This document shows, piece after piece, positions 23,281-39,103 of a stretch of 64,000 nucleotides of DNA (positions within the stretch are counted from its first letter, which is position 1; the number at the start of each line of letters is the position of its first letter). The position numbers and the translations under genes were made by a program. The notes beneath the pieces were generated by a model, which did not search any database, was not told the DNA's origin, and saw nothing but the letters and a program-made list of their open reading frames with translations. The stretch is from Populus alba (taxonomy: Eukaryota > Streptophyta > Magnoliopsida > Malpighiales > Salicaceae), in the NCBI RefSeq assembly GCF_005239225.2, contig NC_133289.1, forward strand, positions 10,547,501-10,611,500, in the 5' to 3' direction.

Positions 23281-23640
23281 ATTTTTTTTTCAATAAAAAA
23301 TGAATATACTTTCCGACATGTTTTTTTATGTAAAATTTTTTTAATTACAAATTAAAATATTTATACATATATCTAATTAAATAAATCAATATTTGATTAA
23401 TAAATAATTACAATTAAGATATTTGATTATGCAATACGGCTTATAAGTTTAGTTATATCTAATAACTTTGTTTTTTAAAATAATTTTTTTGTTCAATCAA
23501 ATGATTGTCTGTGCCAATATAAAAAAGTTGTTAGGGAAAACAAATTAAATTATTATGCCTAATTATCAAATTATTTAATATTAAATAATGAAACTAAAAA
23601 AAATAATTAAAAAAACAATAGAAAAAAAAAAGATATGAAT
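23281..23640 (+). repeat. AT-rich dispersed repeat, copy B, overlapping the TKI1 3' end
   Basis: Same family as 15655-15990. It contains AATAAA at 23292-23297, about 400 nt after the TKI1 stop, which could serve as the polyadenylation signal. If so, the gene's 3' end uses repeat-derived sequence. Confidence 0.45.
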
Positions 23641-25332
23641 CAATCTAGATTACCTCGCTAACTATGTGATCATGGGTACATGATTATGATAGACTCGTAA
23701 AGAAGAAAGTAAAGAAAAAAAAACATATAAATCAATTTTAAAAGAAAATTTATATTAAAAAAAATTAATTTTTTTTTTTAAAAGAAGAAAGGTATAGAAA
23801 GAACTGATTGACCATAAATTTTCTTAGATTGTTAACTCTTTCACCGGTTGTTAATGACGTGGTGGCAACCGACCAGATTATATTTATTAAAAAACCAAGG
23901 TGTCCCTAGCCCTCATCAGAATAACAAAACAAATCCAAGATTAAAAGAAAAAAACTCCTTTATTGAAGCTTTATTATTTTTTTTTTAATCTTTGAGGGTA
24001 GTTAAATAATTTTAACTATATATAAAAAATTAAAAATTCAATAAAGCCCCCACAACCTATTATTACAAAAACATTTGTTATGAAATACCAAAATGCCCAT
24101 GACTATTATTGAATAATACTCAACTTTTTAGGGGTAATTTATATATTTTACTTTGTATATCAAATCAAAAAGATGAAAATACCTTTTAACACTGCCTTTA
24201 AAAATCCTAGTTTCAATGGTAATGAAGTCGTTTTACTATGCATACACATACATAAAAAGACTTATATATCCTTTATAAATGCAGTAATGACAAATAGATC
24301 TTGTGAAATGATAAAAAATACCAACATGTCATTTTGCTAGTAACTCGGGTAATAAGATTATGATAACATCATAAAAAGTAAATAAAAACAATTATGAAGA
24401 TCAATTCCCAATCAATTTGGTGTTAAAAAAAAATTACAAAAAAAATAATTTAAGAGAATACAACTAACATGCAAAACTCGTGAATTGAAAAAATCCACTA
24501 TTATCAAATTCTTTTTATCAAATGAAATCCATTGACATAAAGAACAATAAGTTAGCTAAACTAAACACTCTTTCTCCTCGATAGTTTTTAATGACTCTCT
24601 TTCCTTTCTCTAATTTAATAACTGAAATGTTTAAAAATAAATTTTTGAAGAAAAATTAAAATTACAAAAACTATAAATTTTGATTGTTGATGAGTTTTTG
24701 TTTTCTTTTACACTTTGGTTATTTATTGTTGATTTTTTTTCTTTCATTAATAAATTTTGACAAATTGATCATGAAAGTAGGCATAGAAGACTGAAAAAAA
24801 AAAGAGATTTCATGATGAAAATAAAAAATAATTGGCTATTGTGGGATGTTATAAAATCAATTTTAATATATTTTATAATGTAATTATAATTATAATTATA
24901 ATTGTAATTTCAACTTTCGGCTGAGTACACGGATAATAGAACATTCTAGATTATCAATACCCTCTCATTCTACGCTTGCACATACCTCCTTATTTATTGG
25001 CCCCACTCTTCATATAGCTGCAATTGTTTTATATTTAATGATATGAAGACTTTTTGTTTCTAAACAATGAAGTTTTAAATTTTAAATTAAATTGTCATTG
25101 AAAACTTTGTGCAATTAGAAACAAATAGATTATAAAAATAAAAATAAAATACATATATCTTCACTTATATTAATCTCTTAATTTTTTTAGTTATTATTAA
25201 TGATTTTTTTAAAATTTATTTATATAAATAATTATTAATTTATTTTATTAGATATTTATATAAAAATTTTTATTTATATTTTAAGTTTTTTTTATGTGAA
25301 AATAAATATCAAAATAGCCTAAGTACTCCTTG

Positions 25333-25364
<32 letters not shown>

Positions 25365-25860
25365 TCAACAACAGCGGATTGCAAGTCAAATAGCAGGATA
25401 GTATTGTTGTGCGTGATTGAACTACCACGTGAGACAAAAGGAGTAGTTGTATCGCCCTAGCAAATACTACAAGTCTCTCTTTCTCTCTCTCCGAACTATA
25501 AAAATAAAACTTAAATTTAAAATCATAAATCTCACAAACATAAAAAATTTATATAATTATTAATTTTAAAATTTGTATTATGGAATTATTTGAGGAATGT
25601 ACAAACTAACCTAAACACTTATATTAATTAAAAAAAAATTTAAATCTAAAATTAAATATATATTTCAATTTTTTTTGTCAGAAAAACGAAAAAGCCAATT
25701 TAATAAATGAATAAAACATGTTCAATTTTTGATATACAGTAAGGCAGTGCTATTTTTTCTTTTACCTCAGCTATTTTTTTTCCTGTTTATTTATCGTATT
25801 TCCTAACAATTTTTATTTTTTTATTCAATTATAAATTCACAATATTCAAATATCCGTCCA
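23641..25860. other. Intergenic between TKI1 and CDC48
   Basis: Strongly AT-rich, with a long poly-T near 25334-25360 and an (AATTAT)-like run near 24880-24905. No coding potential or recognisable element. A CACGTG core (CTACCACGTGAGAC) lies near 25424-25437. Confidence 0.55.
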
Positions 25861-25947
25861 AAGTCCGAATTAAAAAGGAATAAAAGAAATTAGATTTCGG
25901 TGGAGCGAATCGAAACTTTTCTTTCCAAACAAGAAACGAAGACTCTC

Positions 25948-25955
25948 TATAAATA
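25948..25955 (+). promoter_or_regulatory. TATA box of CDC48
   Basis: TATAAATA in CTCTCTATAAATACC, 95 nt before the CDC48 ATG. This leaves a leader of about 60-65 nt if transcription starts ~30 nt downstream. Confidence 0.65.
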
Positions 25956-26049
25956 CCAAACACCCATCTCTTTAGATCCCAGAATTAATTTTCGAAAAAA
26001 GAGATATCTGAGTTCGTTCTGTTTAGTCTCTCAACAAAAACTCCGGACC

Positions 26050-30578
<4,529 letters not shown>

Positions 30579-31020
30579 GTTATCTTAAAATTGTATGTCT
30601 TGTAGATTTGGGCCCTAATATGTGTATTAGGTTAAATCGATGTATGTTTACTTAAAGTTCGTTCGGATTTTTTTATTGGGTCCAAGTTGGCCTTGTGCCT
30701 CGGTCAATTGAAGATTTCTTTTCGGCCCTTTCAAGTAAAATGAACTTTTTATCTTGTTTTGTAAGATTATAATTGGCAAGCATCTGAAATTAAATTTACA
30801 TCTCAATGGCAAATTAATTTTCCAATTTATCTTAAAGATTATCGTGCTATTTACAGCTCGGAAGTTTATGAACATTGAACCATGTTATCTACTCGTAAGC
30901 TCCTAAGTTATGCGATTTGTCTTTAGAAGTAATGTCTATTGTGTACTAAACTTCAAATTTTCAATTTTCTGATCAAAATATTTCTCTACTTTTTAAATAC
31001 TAAATTATGTAAAATAATGT
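30579..31020 (+). other. CDC48 3' UTR and downstream sequence
   Basis: No open frames of note. GGGCCCTAATATG and T-rich blocks follow the stop; no unambiguous AATAAA is near it. The probable transcript end lies within the first ~300 nt. Confidence 0.5.
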
Positions 31021-31024
31021 TTAG

Positions 31025-31176
31025 GGCAGGTCCTCACCAATTCGCAACCCAATAATTTGAAAGAGTAACCATTTGAAATATGCCACCAGTGACTGTTCTT
31101 TCATTTCCAGGGCCGAAGGGTCTTGATCCCGTTGAAAATGTTCCTCCATTTGCCAGCTTCTTCGCTTCACAATTTA
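31025..31176 (+). pseudogene. Displaced fragment of TKI1 (intron 7 end + exon 8 start)
   Basis: Aligns by eye with 20584-20735 in TKI1. Shared blocks are TCCTCACCAATTC, GAAAGA/GAAAGAG, ACCATTTGAA, TCTTTCATTTCCAGGGC (the intron 7 acceptor), AAGGGTCTTGAT, GTTGAAAA and CATTTGCC. Because intron sequence and the splice acceptor are included, it derives from genomic DNA, not from a spliced transcript. A two-base deletion in CCCCATTTG versus CCATTTG breaks the frame. It lies ~450 bp after the CDC48 stop, with TKI1 and CDC48 in the same order and orientation upstream. Confidence 0.85.
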
Positions 31177-31389
31177 CCGCCCAAACTTTTCTTCTGTAAC
31201 ATTTATGTTTGTTGGGTTTATCTAGTACAAATAAATAAAGAAAATATCCATGTATGTAGTTTATATTAAAGTTTGAAGTTGTTACATCCTTCGTTCTTTG
31301 CACTTTAATTATAGAGGAGAGAAAAAAAAAAATGAGTTTTGGGTTACTATAAGATTTTTGATGAATGTGACACCTTGTAAAATATTATT

Positions 31390-33060
31390 TTCTCATAATG
31401 AATTTCTTTAATTGTTTGTTTGTGAAGTAGACTTAAGTTGCTGAACCACATAAATTTCGTGTGTGCTTTTGTTTGATTGATTGCGCTTGTTCTTTTATAT
31501 TTCTCTACTTGCTAAATGGTTTGAGATTTAGAGCTATTTCCGCTAAAGTGTTACATTGCTAATTATATACGAGATTCCTATTATATTTTTATGGTCTGCT
31601 TAGTTGTAGATGACAAATATTTATAGACATCACATTACATGAAATACTATCAAATTATTTTTTGTTTGTAAAAAACAAATGAGGATAATGTTTGTCAATA
31701 ATTACCTTGATGTCTCAATTAAGCCAACTCATATTGTATAGTTTAGAGTGTTTTTCTATCATGAGCTTATGTCTCAACTAAGCCAACTTTTTTACTGCCT
31801 TAGTCGACACCACATTCTTATAATTATCACTGTCAATGATCAAATTACATATCTTGTCTTTGATGGTACAAGGTGAATGGAAAATATTGGTGCATAGCCA
31901 TTCGAATCAACCGTAAGAGCAAGTAAGGTCTTTTGGATTACTAAAGTAACACCGCCATTACCTTGCAAAACCTCTTTACTACCACTTGAATCATCATAAG
32001 CTGGATCACTTACCTTCTCATTAGTTTTTTCCACTACTATATATTTACTTGGACGACTTTAACTTATGACACTTAAAAATTTTATGCCTCATTCACTACA
32101 TCCGAAACATCAATATTTAAAAACAAATCCATAACAAGAACCCTAACTTGTGGTTTGTTCAGTTATTGATTTAAGTTGAATAAATAATTTTTATTAGGTA
32201 AGTGTGTGCCCCTCTATTATCCTAGTTGGATTAAAATTCGCTTTTGTTAGTTACCATAAAAACCTCTTGTTTCTTCATAATTAAAGCCCTCTGATAGGCT
32301 TTTAAAATTGTCCACAAAGATTGTAAGCATTGCATGTCCTGGATAGATTGCTATAATCCACATAGGTACTTGGAAATCCATTGCTCTTCCATTCTTGATA
32401 AATCATTTCTAGCCATTAGTTTGTAGAAATTATCAGTGTACTCATTAATTCCACCTTATCTCAATATATAGAGTTGCTAGTACAAAGTCTAAGTATACTT
32501 CAACATAAATTTTTTTTCATCTTCTTTCCAACTTTTTTAATCACTTTATCTACCTTGTCCTTCCCGAGACCTCTTCAATTGCTCTTACCAAGCAAAAGCT
32601 CACCCCTTCAATTGCTTCTACCAAGCAGAAGCTCGCCCCTTCAATGTGATGATGATTAGCTTCACCCTCATTTGCTCTAGAAATTCCATGTACTTGAAAA
32701 CCCTCTCTACATGAAAACCCTCTCTACTTCATTCAATTAATCAATAAAATCCTCTTCTTACAAGGTTTTTATAAACTTAATGAGCTTTATCCAAAACCCT
32801 AAATCTCCATGATATTTATCCCGATTAAGAGGATATTCCTTCTACTCTTACATATGAAACATTTTTTTAAAGATGACCATAGATCCATGATCACACTTAT
32901 CATGATCCTTAAGGTTCCTCATTGTCGCAATTTGAAGGGTTAATTATGTAATGTTTCTTTGTATACCTTTTATCACTGGTTTTTAAACATTTATCTTTTA
33001 AGGAATAAGCTCTTCCTCCCCTCATACATGAATAAATTTTGTTATGCTATCTCTTCTAAC
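31390..33060 (-). pseudogene. Ty3/gypsy gag-protease remnant
   Basis: Minus-strand frames with many stops keep the order of a gypsy polyprotein. Near 32700-32580 is FLEQMRVKLIIITLKGRASA. Near 32450-32270 are EYTDNFYKLMARNDLS, SKYLCGL and LKAYQRALIMKKQE (Retrotrans_gag). Near 32095-32050 is a CCHC knuckle, C-FG-C-SE(stop)G-H-KIFK-C. At 31930-31790 are the protease-like NLIIDSDNYKNVVS and KAVKKL. Near 31650-31560 is CNVMSINICHLQLSRP, matching the usual CDVVPMDACHILLGRP. Pol beyond this point is absent. A ~27-bp piece near 32580-32640 (TTGCT...ACCAAGCA.AAGCTC.CCCCTTCAA) is tandemly duplicated. Confidence 0.8.
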
Positions 33061-33120
33061 CATGATTATTTAACAATGTATAACAATTAACCATCACAAC
33101 TCGTTGAGTTTTGATATCAA

Positions 33121-33582
33121 TTGACATATATAGAAACCACACAAGAAAGACAATAAGAACAAGCAACACATAGTTTTGCTAAATAAAACCACCACACAAA
33201 AACTTTAATTCAAAATTTTATTACTAGATATTTTATCTTCAAGTACTATTTCTCTTTAAGAGTTTTGCAAATTTTTAAGAATAAATCATCCGATTAGAAC
33301 CTTCTTTGTGTGTGGTTTCCAGTTGATTAATAAAAAGAGTTTATGCTATACTTATTTCTAATACTATTAGTGGATCCTCTAACCTTGACAATTGCCTTTA
33401 TTTTTGATTAATACTCACATCAATATCACATCTCAAAAGTTCTCTTCAACTCCTTTTCATTTGTTGTTTATAATTTTATATAGTTCACCTTCCTGTGGTT
33501 CGACTCTAGTCTTGCCGGGTTATTTATTACTTCGACACTCCCGCACCTAGGATAAGACATCAATATTTTGATCGTGTCAACA
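33121..33582 (-). mobile_element. Probable 5' LTR of the gypsy remnant
   Basis: On the minus strand it begins TGTTGACACGATC at 33582, exactly where the CACTA coding match is interrupted. It ends around 33121, followed by ATTGATATCAAAACTC, a degraded form of the TGGTATCAGAGC primer-binding site for initiator tRNA-Met. The GTCGAACCACAGG segment is typical of plant gypsy LTR/leader DNA. The 3' LTR was not found. Confidence 0.5.
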
Positions 33583-33584
33583 TA

Positions 33585-34345
33585 CAAAAATTTTAGGCAC
33601 ATCTCAATTTTTTGATATCCAAGGCCAAGAGGTTTCATCATGGGTTTTACAACATAAAAGTTCTCTTTCAGCCTATTTTCTTAAGATAAAATGTTTTTTT
33701 TTCCCATTTGATTATGTTATCATAACCGCCTCACTCATACCATTATTAGACTTGATGTTAAACACATGTGCAATGTTTTTTGTATATTTGATTATGTTAT
33801 CAAACAATAATGTTTTTTTTTTCATAAAAAGAAAATATCAAGAAAAAAAAAAACATATCTTTAAGTAAAATGTTTTTTTTTTCTATTTGATTATGCTATC
33901 ATAACCAACATCACTCATACCATAATCAGATTTGATGTTAAACCCTCATGCAATGATTGTCATAATTTCCCATAATGGTTTATCAAAAATTTTAGAAGTT
34001 TTAAAAAACTTATTTGCATCTATATTTGGTTCTTGATTTACACATGAAACTTCACTTGACTAACAATGATTAATTATCATTGCATCCATTACCATACTCT
34101 TATGATGATTATTTTTGCCATCTACAACTTCATGTTTGTTGCTAAAACTAGATGTTGAGCCAACATTTCTTTCTAACATGGTCTTATAAGAAATAAAAAG
34201 TTTTTCGTGTGCAAAAATTAACACAAGTCTTTCTCAATGAACCATTTTCTTAGGAGATGCATCATCATAATATCTGATTGGTGGAACTTTTTGTTTTTAC
34301 ACTTCAAACATGGAGATCTAATTGTGCCCCCACTAATATTATTTG
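33585..34345 (-). pseudogene. CACTA (En/Spm) TNP2-type transposase remnant, N-terminal part
   Basis: Minus-strand frames give CLKCKNKKFHQSD near 34310, then MHLLRKWFIEKDL, HEVVDGKNNHHKSMVMDAM, NQEPNIDANKFFK with DKPLWE, then FNIKSDYGMSDVGYDSIIK. A second FNIKSNNGMSEAGYD copy and MKPLGLGYQKIEMCLKF follow near 33600. This is the N-terminal order of plant TNP2 transposases (CxxCxNRKFHQSD, MRMNQG, DEEPNADATRFF, FNIKSDHGLSEAGYD, MKPLGLGYQKIDMC). Stops and shifts are frequent. The reading is cut off at 33583 by the gypsy LTR. The FNIKS exon is duplicated (about 33862-33960 and 33683-33776, offset ~180 bp). Confidence 0.8.
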
Positions 34346-35503
34346 GATTTAAAAGAGAAAGATTAATAAAACCCTAAACTCCTTTACAATAACCTTCCCT
34401 ATACAACCTTTGATAAGAATCTTGTTACATTAAAAAAAGATAATCCAATACTTAGGAAACCTATATAGAATAATGATGAAAATATTTCATAATTATGTAA
34501 CAATCAATTCAAAATTCAATTTCGGTAATTAAAAGTGAATTCACAATATAATAACCAATTATTTTTGTTGCAAAAAAAAATGTAATGATATGTAAAAATG
34601 TTAACTAAATAAATCCAATTAACAACAATTAATCGGTACCAACTAATTATCCATCATTTAATTCAATTCAAACTTATTCAATCTAAATTAATGCTATTTA
34701 ATTCTTATCAATTCCACAAAAAATCAATTTCCCTAAAATTTTCAACATAAAAATAAAATTGATAAAATGTGATTGTCACCCATTAAATAACCTGTCATTT
34801 CTTTCATTATAACACACTTAAGTTACATAATCAAATTCAAAATCAATTTCATCAAATTACAAACAAACTTAAATTTTCCCAAATTACAAACAAACCTTAA
34901 CATATAAATCAAACTTTAATTCTATATGAAAAGGTTGTAAAACACTGAAATAGACTAGCAAACTACACTAAAAAAATATTAATGCATTATCTTTAAAACA
35001 TAACTTGGTAGGTTTGCTTACTTGGTGTAGGGAATATTTAGAAAAAAAAAATAGTACCAACACAATAATGCTGACACTATAGAGTGTTGATTGGCTGAAT
35101 TTGTGATGATTAGGCCTAGATTTGGAGGAAAATACGTGGGAGGGGCTACTATTTTGATTTACAGTTAAAAGGAAAAAGAAAGAAGGAGAAGAAGAAGGGG
35201 AGAATGAGGTTGATATTGATTATAACATTTTTTAATTTGTTGATGGAATTTATGATGAAATTTTACGATGAAAAATACAGTGGTCAATTCGTAGACAAAT
35301 AATGACATTTCATTTTAATGATAAACTATTTCATAATTTTTAATAATTTTTATTTTATTGGTGATTCCTTTGGTAATGACCGAAAAAACATATTTCATCG
35401 TTAATTATGTTGTAAATTTCCAACTAAAATATTTTGTTGTTATTATAATCGAAAGTTACCAATGGAAAATATTCCATTGCTATTTGATATTTTTCTAGTA
35501 GTG
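34346..35503 (-). mobile_element. 5' terminal region of the CACTA element
   Basis: The plus strand ends in ATATTTTTCTAGTAGTG at 35503, that is CACTACTAGAAAAATAT on the minus strand, the standard CACTA terminus. It is followed inward by short repeats such as GGAATATTTTCCATTGG typical of subterminal regions. It lies upstream of, and in the same orientation as, the TNP2 remnant. The other end of the element was not found. Confidence 0.75.
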
Positions 35504-36008
35504 ATTCCTTTACACATAGTGGCTTGTGGCCTTTAAAGCAAAAAAAAAAAAAAAAAAACAAATATCATTAAGGTAGAATGGAAGTCCATTAATAAACTAA
35601 AGATATCATGGTTTTTTAATTTTTGAAATCCGCAATCTATCACTTCCAAACTCGAGTTTGTTTTTGTTTTATAGCATGATTAATAAATTTTTTTTCATAA
35701 AGTAACAAAGTGAAGAAAATTTTTAGGGATATAACATAGTTTCACAAATCCTTGATGGCAACTACAACACGCAAGTCACAATTTTCATCCGCAACTCATA
35801 TTTCACATATGCCATTAGCAACTCATACTTTGTAGATGGAATTTACAACATATGAGTCACAGATAACATCTATGACTTCATTCGAATTTTATACCCAAAT
35901 ACCTTTTTCCTTATTCTTTTCTTCTCTCTCTCCCCCCCTCTCACCATCGTTATCAACCTTCCTCTCTCTTCCCCACCATGAAACACACCCACAACAACAT
36001 GAGATCAC

Positions 36009-36042
<34 letters not shown>

Positions 36043-36690
36043 CTTGAATCATTCGTTTCTCAGCCAAAACAACCATCACCGGTCACCATCACCACCCATA
36101 TTTTACATTTTAAAGTATATTGAACACTTTTCCTTTATCAATTTGATGTAATTTATGCTAATGTGTGTTAATTTAATTTTATAGAATGCTAAGGTTTCGA
36201 ATTAGGGATTATAGTAATTAGACGTGATTTGAGTTGATAATTATTTTTATTTTTTTGTAAAATAATCAAGGATTTTGGGTTGTTGTTGATTGTGAATTAA
36301 CAAAATTATTTTGAAAGAGTTGGTGTTGATTTAGATATGAAATTATTTTAAATTATGGATTATACTGAATTACATATAAATAAAAAATATTAACTATGAA
36401 ATACATGAATTTGATTGATAATTTTGTTATGGTAGCGGGATTTAATGAATATAGGTGCTCAACGATTAATTTGATGAATTTCGGTTTTAGCCAATTATAT
36501 TATCATTATGGTTTTGTTGATAAATCATGAACTTTGATTAACCCTAAGATAGTAATAAACTAGACAACAAATGTTATTTTTTTGTATTTGTTTTGAATTA
36601 TGTAAACTTCAATTATTGTTTTTAATTTAACTAATTGAATGTTCAATTGTATTGCAAAAGCTAATAATTTTTTATACAAGACATCGAGGG
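35504..36690. other. Non-coding DNA between CACTA end and PMD pseudogene
   Basis: Contains poly-A at ~35541-35558, degenerate direct repeats around CAACTCATA and GAGTCACAG (35756-35870), and a (TC)n run at 36012-36040. It may be the 5' part of the element carrying the PMD pseudogene. Confidence 0.4.
36012..36040. repeat. (TC)n microsatellite
   Basis: Uninterrupted TC dinucleotide run. Confidence 0.95.
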
Positions 36691-36694
36691 AGAC

Positions 36695-38720
36695 ATGGTT
36701 TGGACTAGAGGTGGTTCAACTGCCTCTAGAAGTGTCGACAGGCAGGACCACCTTATTGTTAAGGCAGGTCCTAATGATAGGTCAGTTTTATATATGCATG
36801 ATTAACATCATTCTGATGATATTTGGAGCGGAGATGTGAGATCAATATTCTAATTAAGCATTAAAAATTATTAAAATCTTAAAAAATTTAATTGTTTAAA
36901 TAATTAAATTGCTTAATTTTCAGGGCGGTAATCCTGTAAGACCTTAACAACATACCTTGATGGAGTTGCTTGAGTGTGTCCATCCATTTATTATCGATGT
37001 TGGTTTTTATAAGATTAGCAAACTACATTGCAAATATCTTGACCAGACATTGATTGCATCATTGGTTGAGTGAATGAGGCGTGAAACACACACCTTCTGT
37101 CTAGATGTTGGTGAGATGACACCTACACTCTAGGATGTCACCATGTTGACTGGTCTTTCGATAGATGGAACTCCTGTGACAAGCCGTGGAGGGTCAATTG
37201 ACATAGATACTTTATGTGACTGCCTATTACGGGTGCATCTAGCCAGTGCTTATATGAGTGACTAAATCAAATTGACATGGTTGTATATAAATTTTAAGAC
37301 CCCCTAGCAGATGCAAAAGAGGACAAGTTGATTATATATGCTTGGACATACATATTATATATGTTTGGAGGTCTTATTTTCAGAAGTACTATTGACAATG
37401 TAGTACCCTTGTTTTTTCTTACTTAACTTAAAGATTTCTATGCAATTTCTAATTATAACTAGGGGGCCATGCTTGCATATCTATACTTGCAACTATGTAA
37501 AGCATTTTTAAAAATGATAAGACAAATTGTTGAGTGTTTATTATTTCTTTAGGTATATTTATTTTAAATTATTTGATTATTAGAATTAATGATATTTTAA
37601 ACACTAGCTTATAATTGTCAATGTTGATTAATATGGCTCTGGTCATGAGAGCGTATTCATATCGAGCATCCAGAGAGTTGGGATAATAATATGTTTGATA
37701 CTATCATTTAGAGGCCACTATCCATTGATTCTAGGTAATAATAAAATAAAATTGATTCTAGTAAGCATGTCATTTATATAAATTGAATGTAAAAAAAATA
37801 TATTAACTTTGTGACTTGTCATGCTAAATGGCGTGGGGCTAGATATTTTATGGTAAATCTCACTTCTGTCCACAAGTTTTACCGGGATGAGTTGGATACA
37901 TAATAGCCATATTAGATATGAGTTACAAATGTATTGAATTTTTTGTTATTTGAACATAAATTATTTATTTTTGGTTTGTTATCTAATATAATTTTTCCAT
38001 ATGTTTTGATAGGTTATATGTATTCCATATACAGAGGACTTGACAATTTCAGCTTCGTCTATATGCTACGAGGGATCTGACCTTTAATTAACATAGGTCT
38101 CATTGCACTGCTTCGACATTGTTGAGATGCATTGTCTAGATTGGGTAATGTGATAATTTGGATTATCTCAACATATACTAGATCATATTGATATCGATGA
38201 TGAGCTACACAATATTAGTTGCTAAGGTAAGCACGGGGGGAATTGATTGGCGATTCATGCATTTTACCTATATCTCTATAATGCTACAAGAGATTATGTT
38301 TTTAAAGAGTGACATTCGACGGTTGATGTAGATACCTGCATGAGATGATATTTGTCCATTATGCGTCATTTCATTACTTGGTCACATTTCTTGAGTTGTC
38401 CATATAATCCGATGCATGATGCACCGTGATATCTGAGACAAAATTGATTGGTATGCAATATTGTTTTACACACAACATTTATTAAATATTGAATTAATTT
38501 TATTATGGATAATGACTACTAATTAATTTTTAATGTATGTATATAGATTCATTACTTGATACAGGAGGCTTAGAAAACAACAATGACTATCCGTGAAGGT
38601 GTCAACGAGATGGGATGTATTATGGCCAACACTATGCTTAACTTATATCGTGATGGACTTTAAAAGGTTGGGGAGGCTAAACGTCTTGAAATGACATTAG
38701 CAGAAGATGAGATTTCTTAT
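36695..38720 (+). pseudogene. Plant mobile domain (PMD/MAIN-like) pseudogene
   Basis: The plus-strand reading starts MVWTRGGSTASRSVDRQDHL, IVKAGPNDRSVLYMHD, stop, then SDDIWSGD. After an intron-like gap come LMELLECVHPFIIDVGFYKI, LIASLVE, RRETHTFCLDVGEMTPTL, stop, DVTMLTGLSIDGTPV and DIDTLCDCLL near 37190. Near 37630-37720 are ALVMRAYSYRASRELG and, near 38010, IPYTEDL. This is the PMD layout (DRSVLxxQxxHRSxxIW, RPETHTFHLPxGEMTxTLxDVxxLxGLPIDGxxVTG) found in MAIN-like genes and in transposons that capture it. Numerous stops make it non-functional. Linkage to a MULE or other element is an inference. Confidence 0.75.
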
Positions 38721-39103
38721 TGTGGAAGTGTTGGGGATGCTGGTCCACGAGCATCCTAAGCCCATCATCGAACGTTGTAGGTTTGTTTATAAGCGTCCCA
38801 AGTCCATCCACAAGTTGAGATGATGTTGATTCTCACACCTACATGGATATTACAAACCCGTCTTCGAGTTGGACGAGTTGAAGTGATGCTTCAGACCCGT
38901 TCACGAGTGCTCCAGGCCCTTGTACGAGCTGAGATGATTATTAGATATAGTTACATGTTATTATATGTTATGAGAATTATGAATATATGTATAGTTAGTT
39001 TAATTTTAATCAAATGTTATGTTATGTTAATTGTCGTCTAATTTTGTTATTAATGATTGAAGATGTTATGTGATGTTTATATAAATTATGTTTTGATATT
39101 GAA
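38721..39103. other. Downstream of PMD pseudogene
   Basis: 38745-38960 has degenerate internal repeats (AAGTCCATCCACAAGTTGAG, GACCCGTTCACGAG, GGCCCTTGTACGAGCTGAG) that may be the repetitive C terminus of the PMD protein gene. The rest is AT-rich. Confidence 0.35.

Noticed and set aside
36639..36839. 66-codon ORF at the start of the PMD region
   Set aside because: Wrong frame: the conserved PMD peptide starts at 36695 in another frame.
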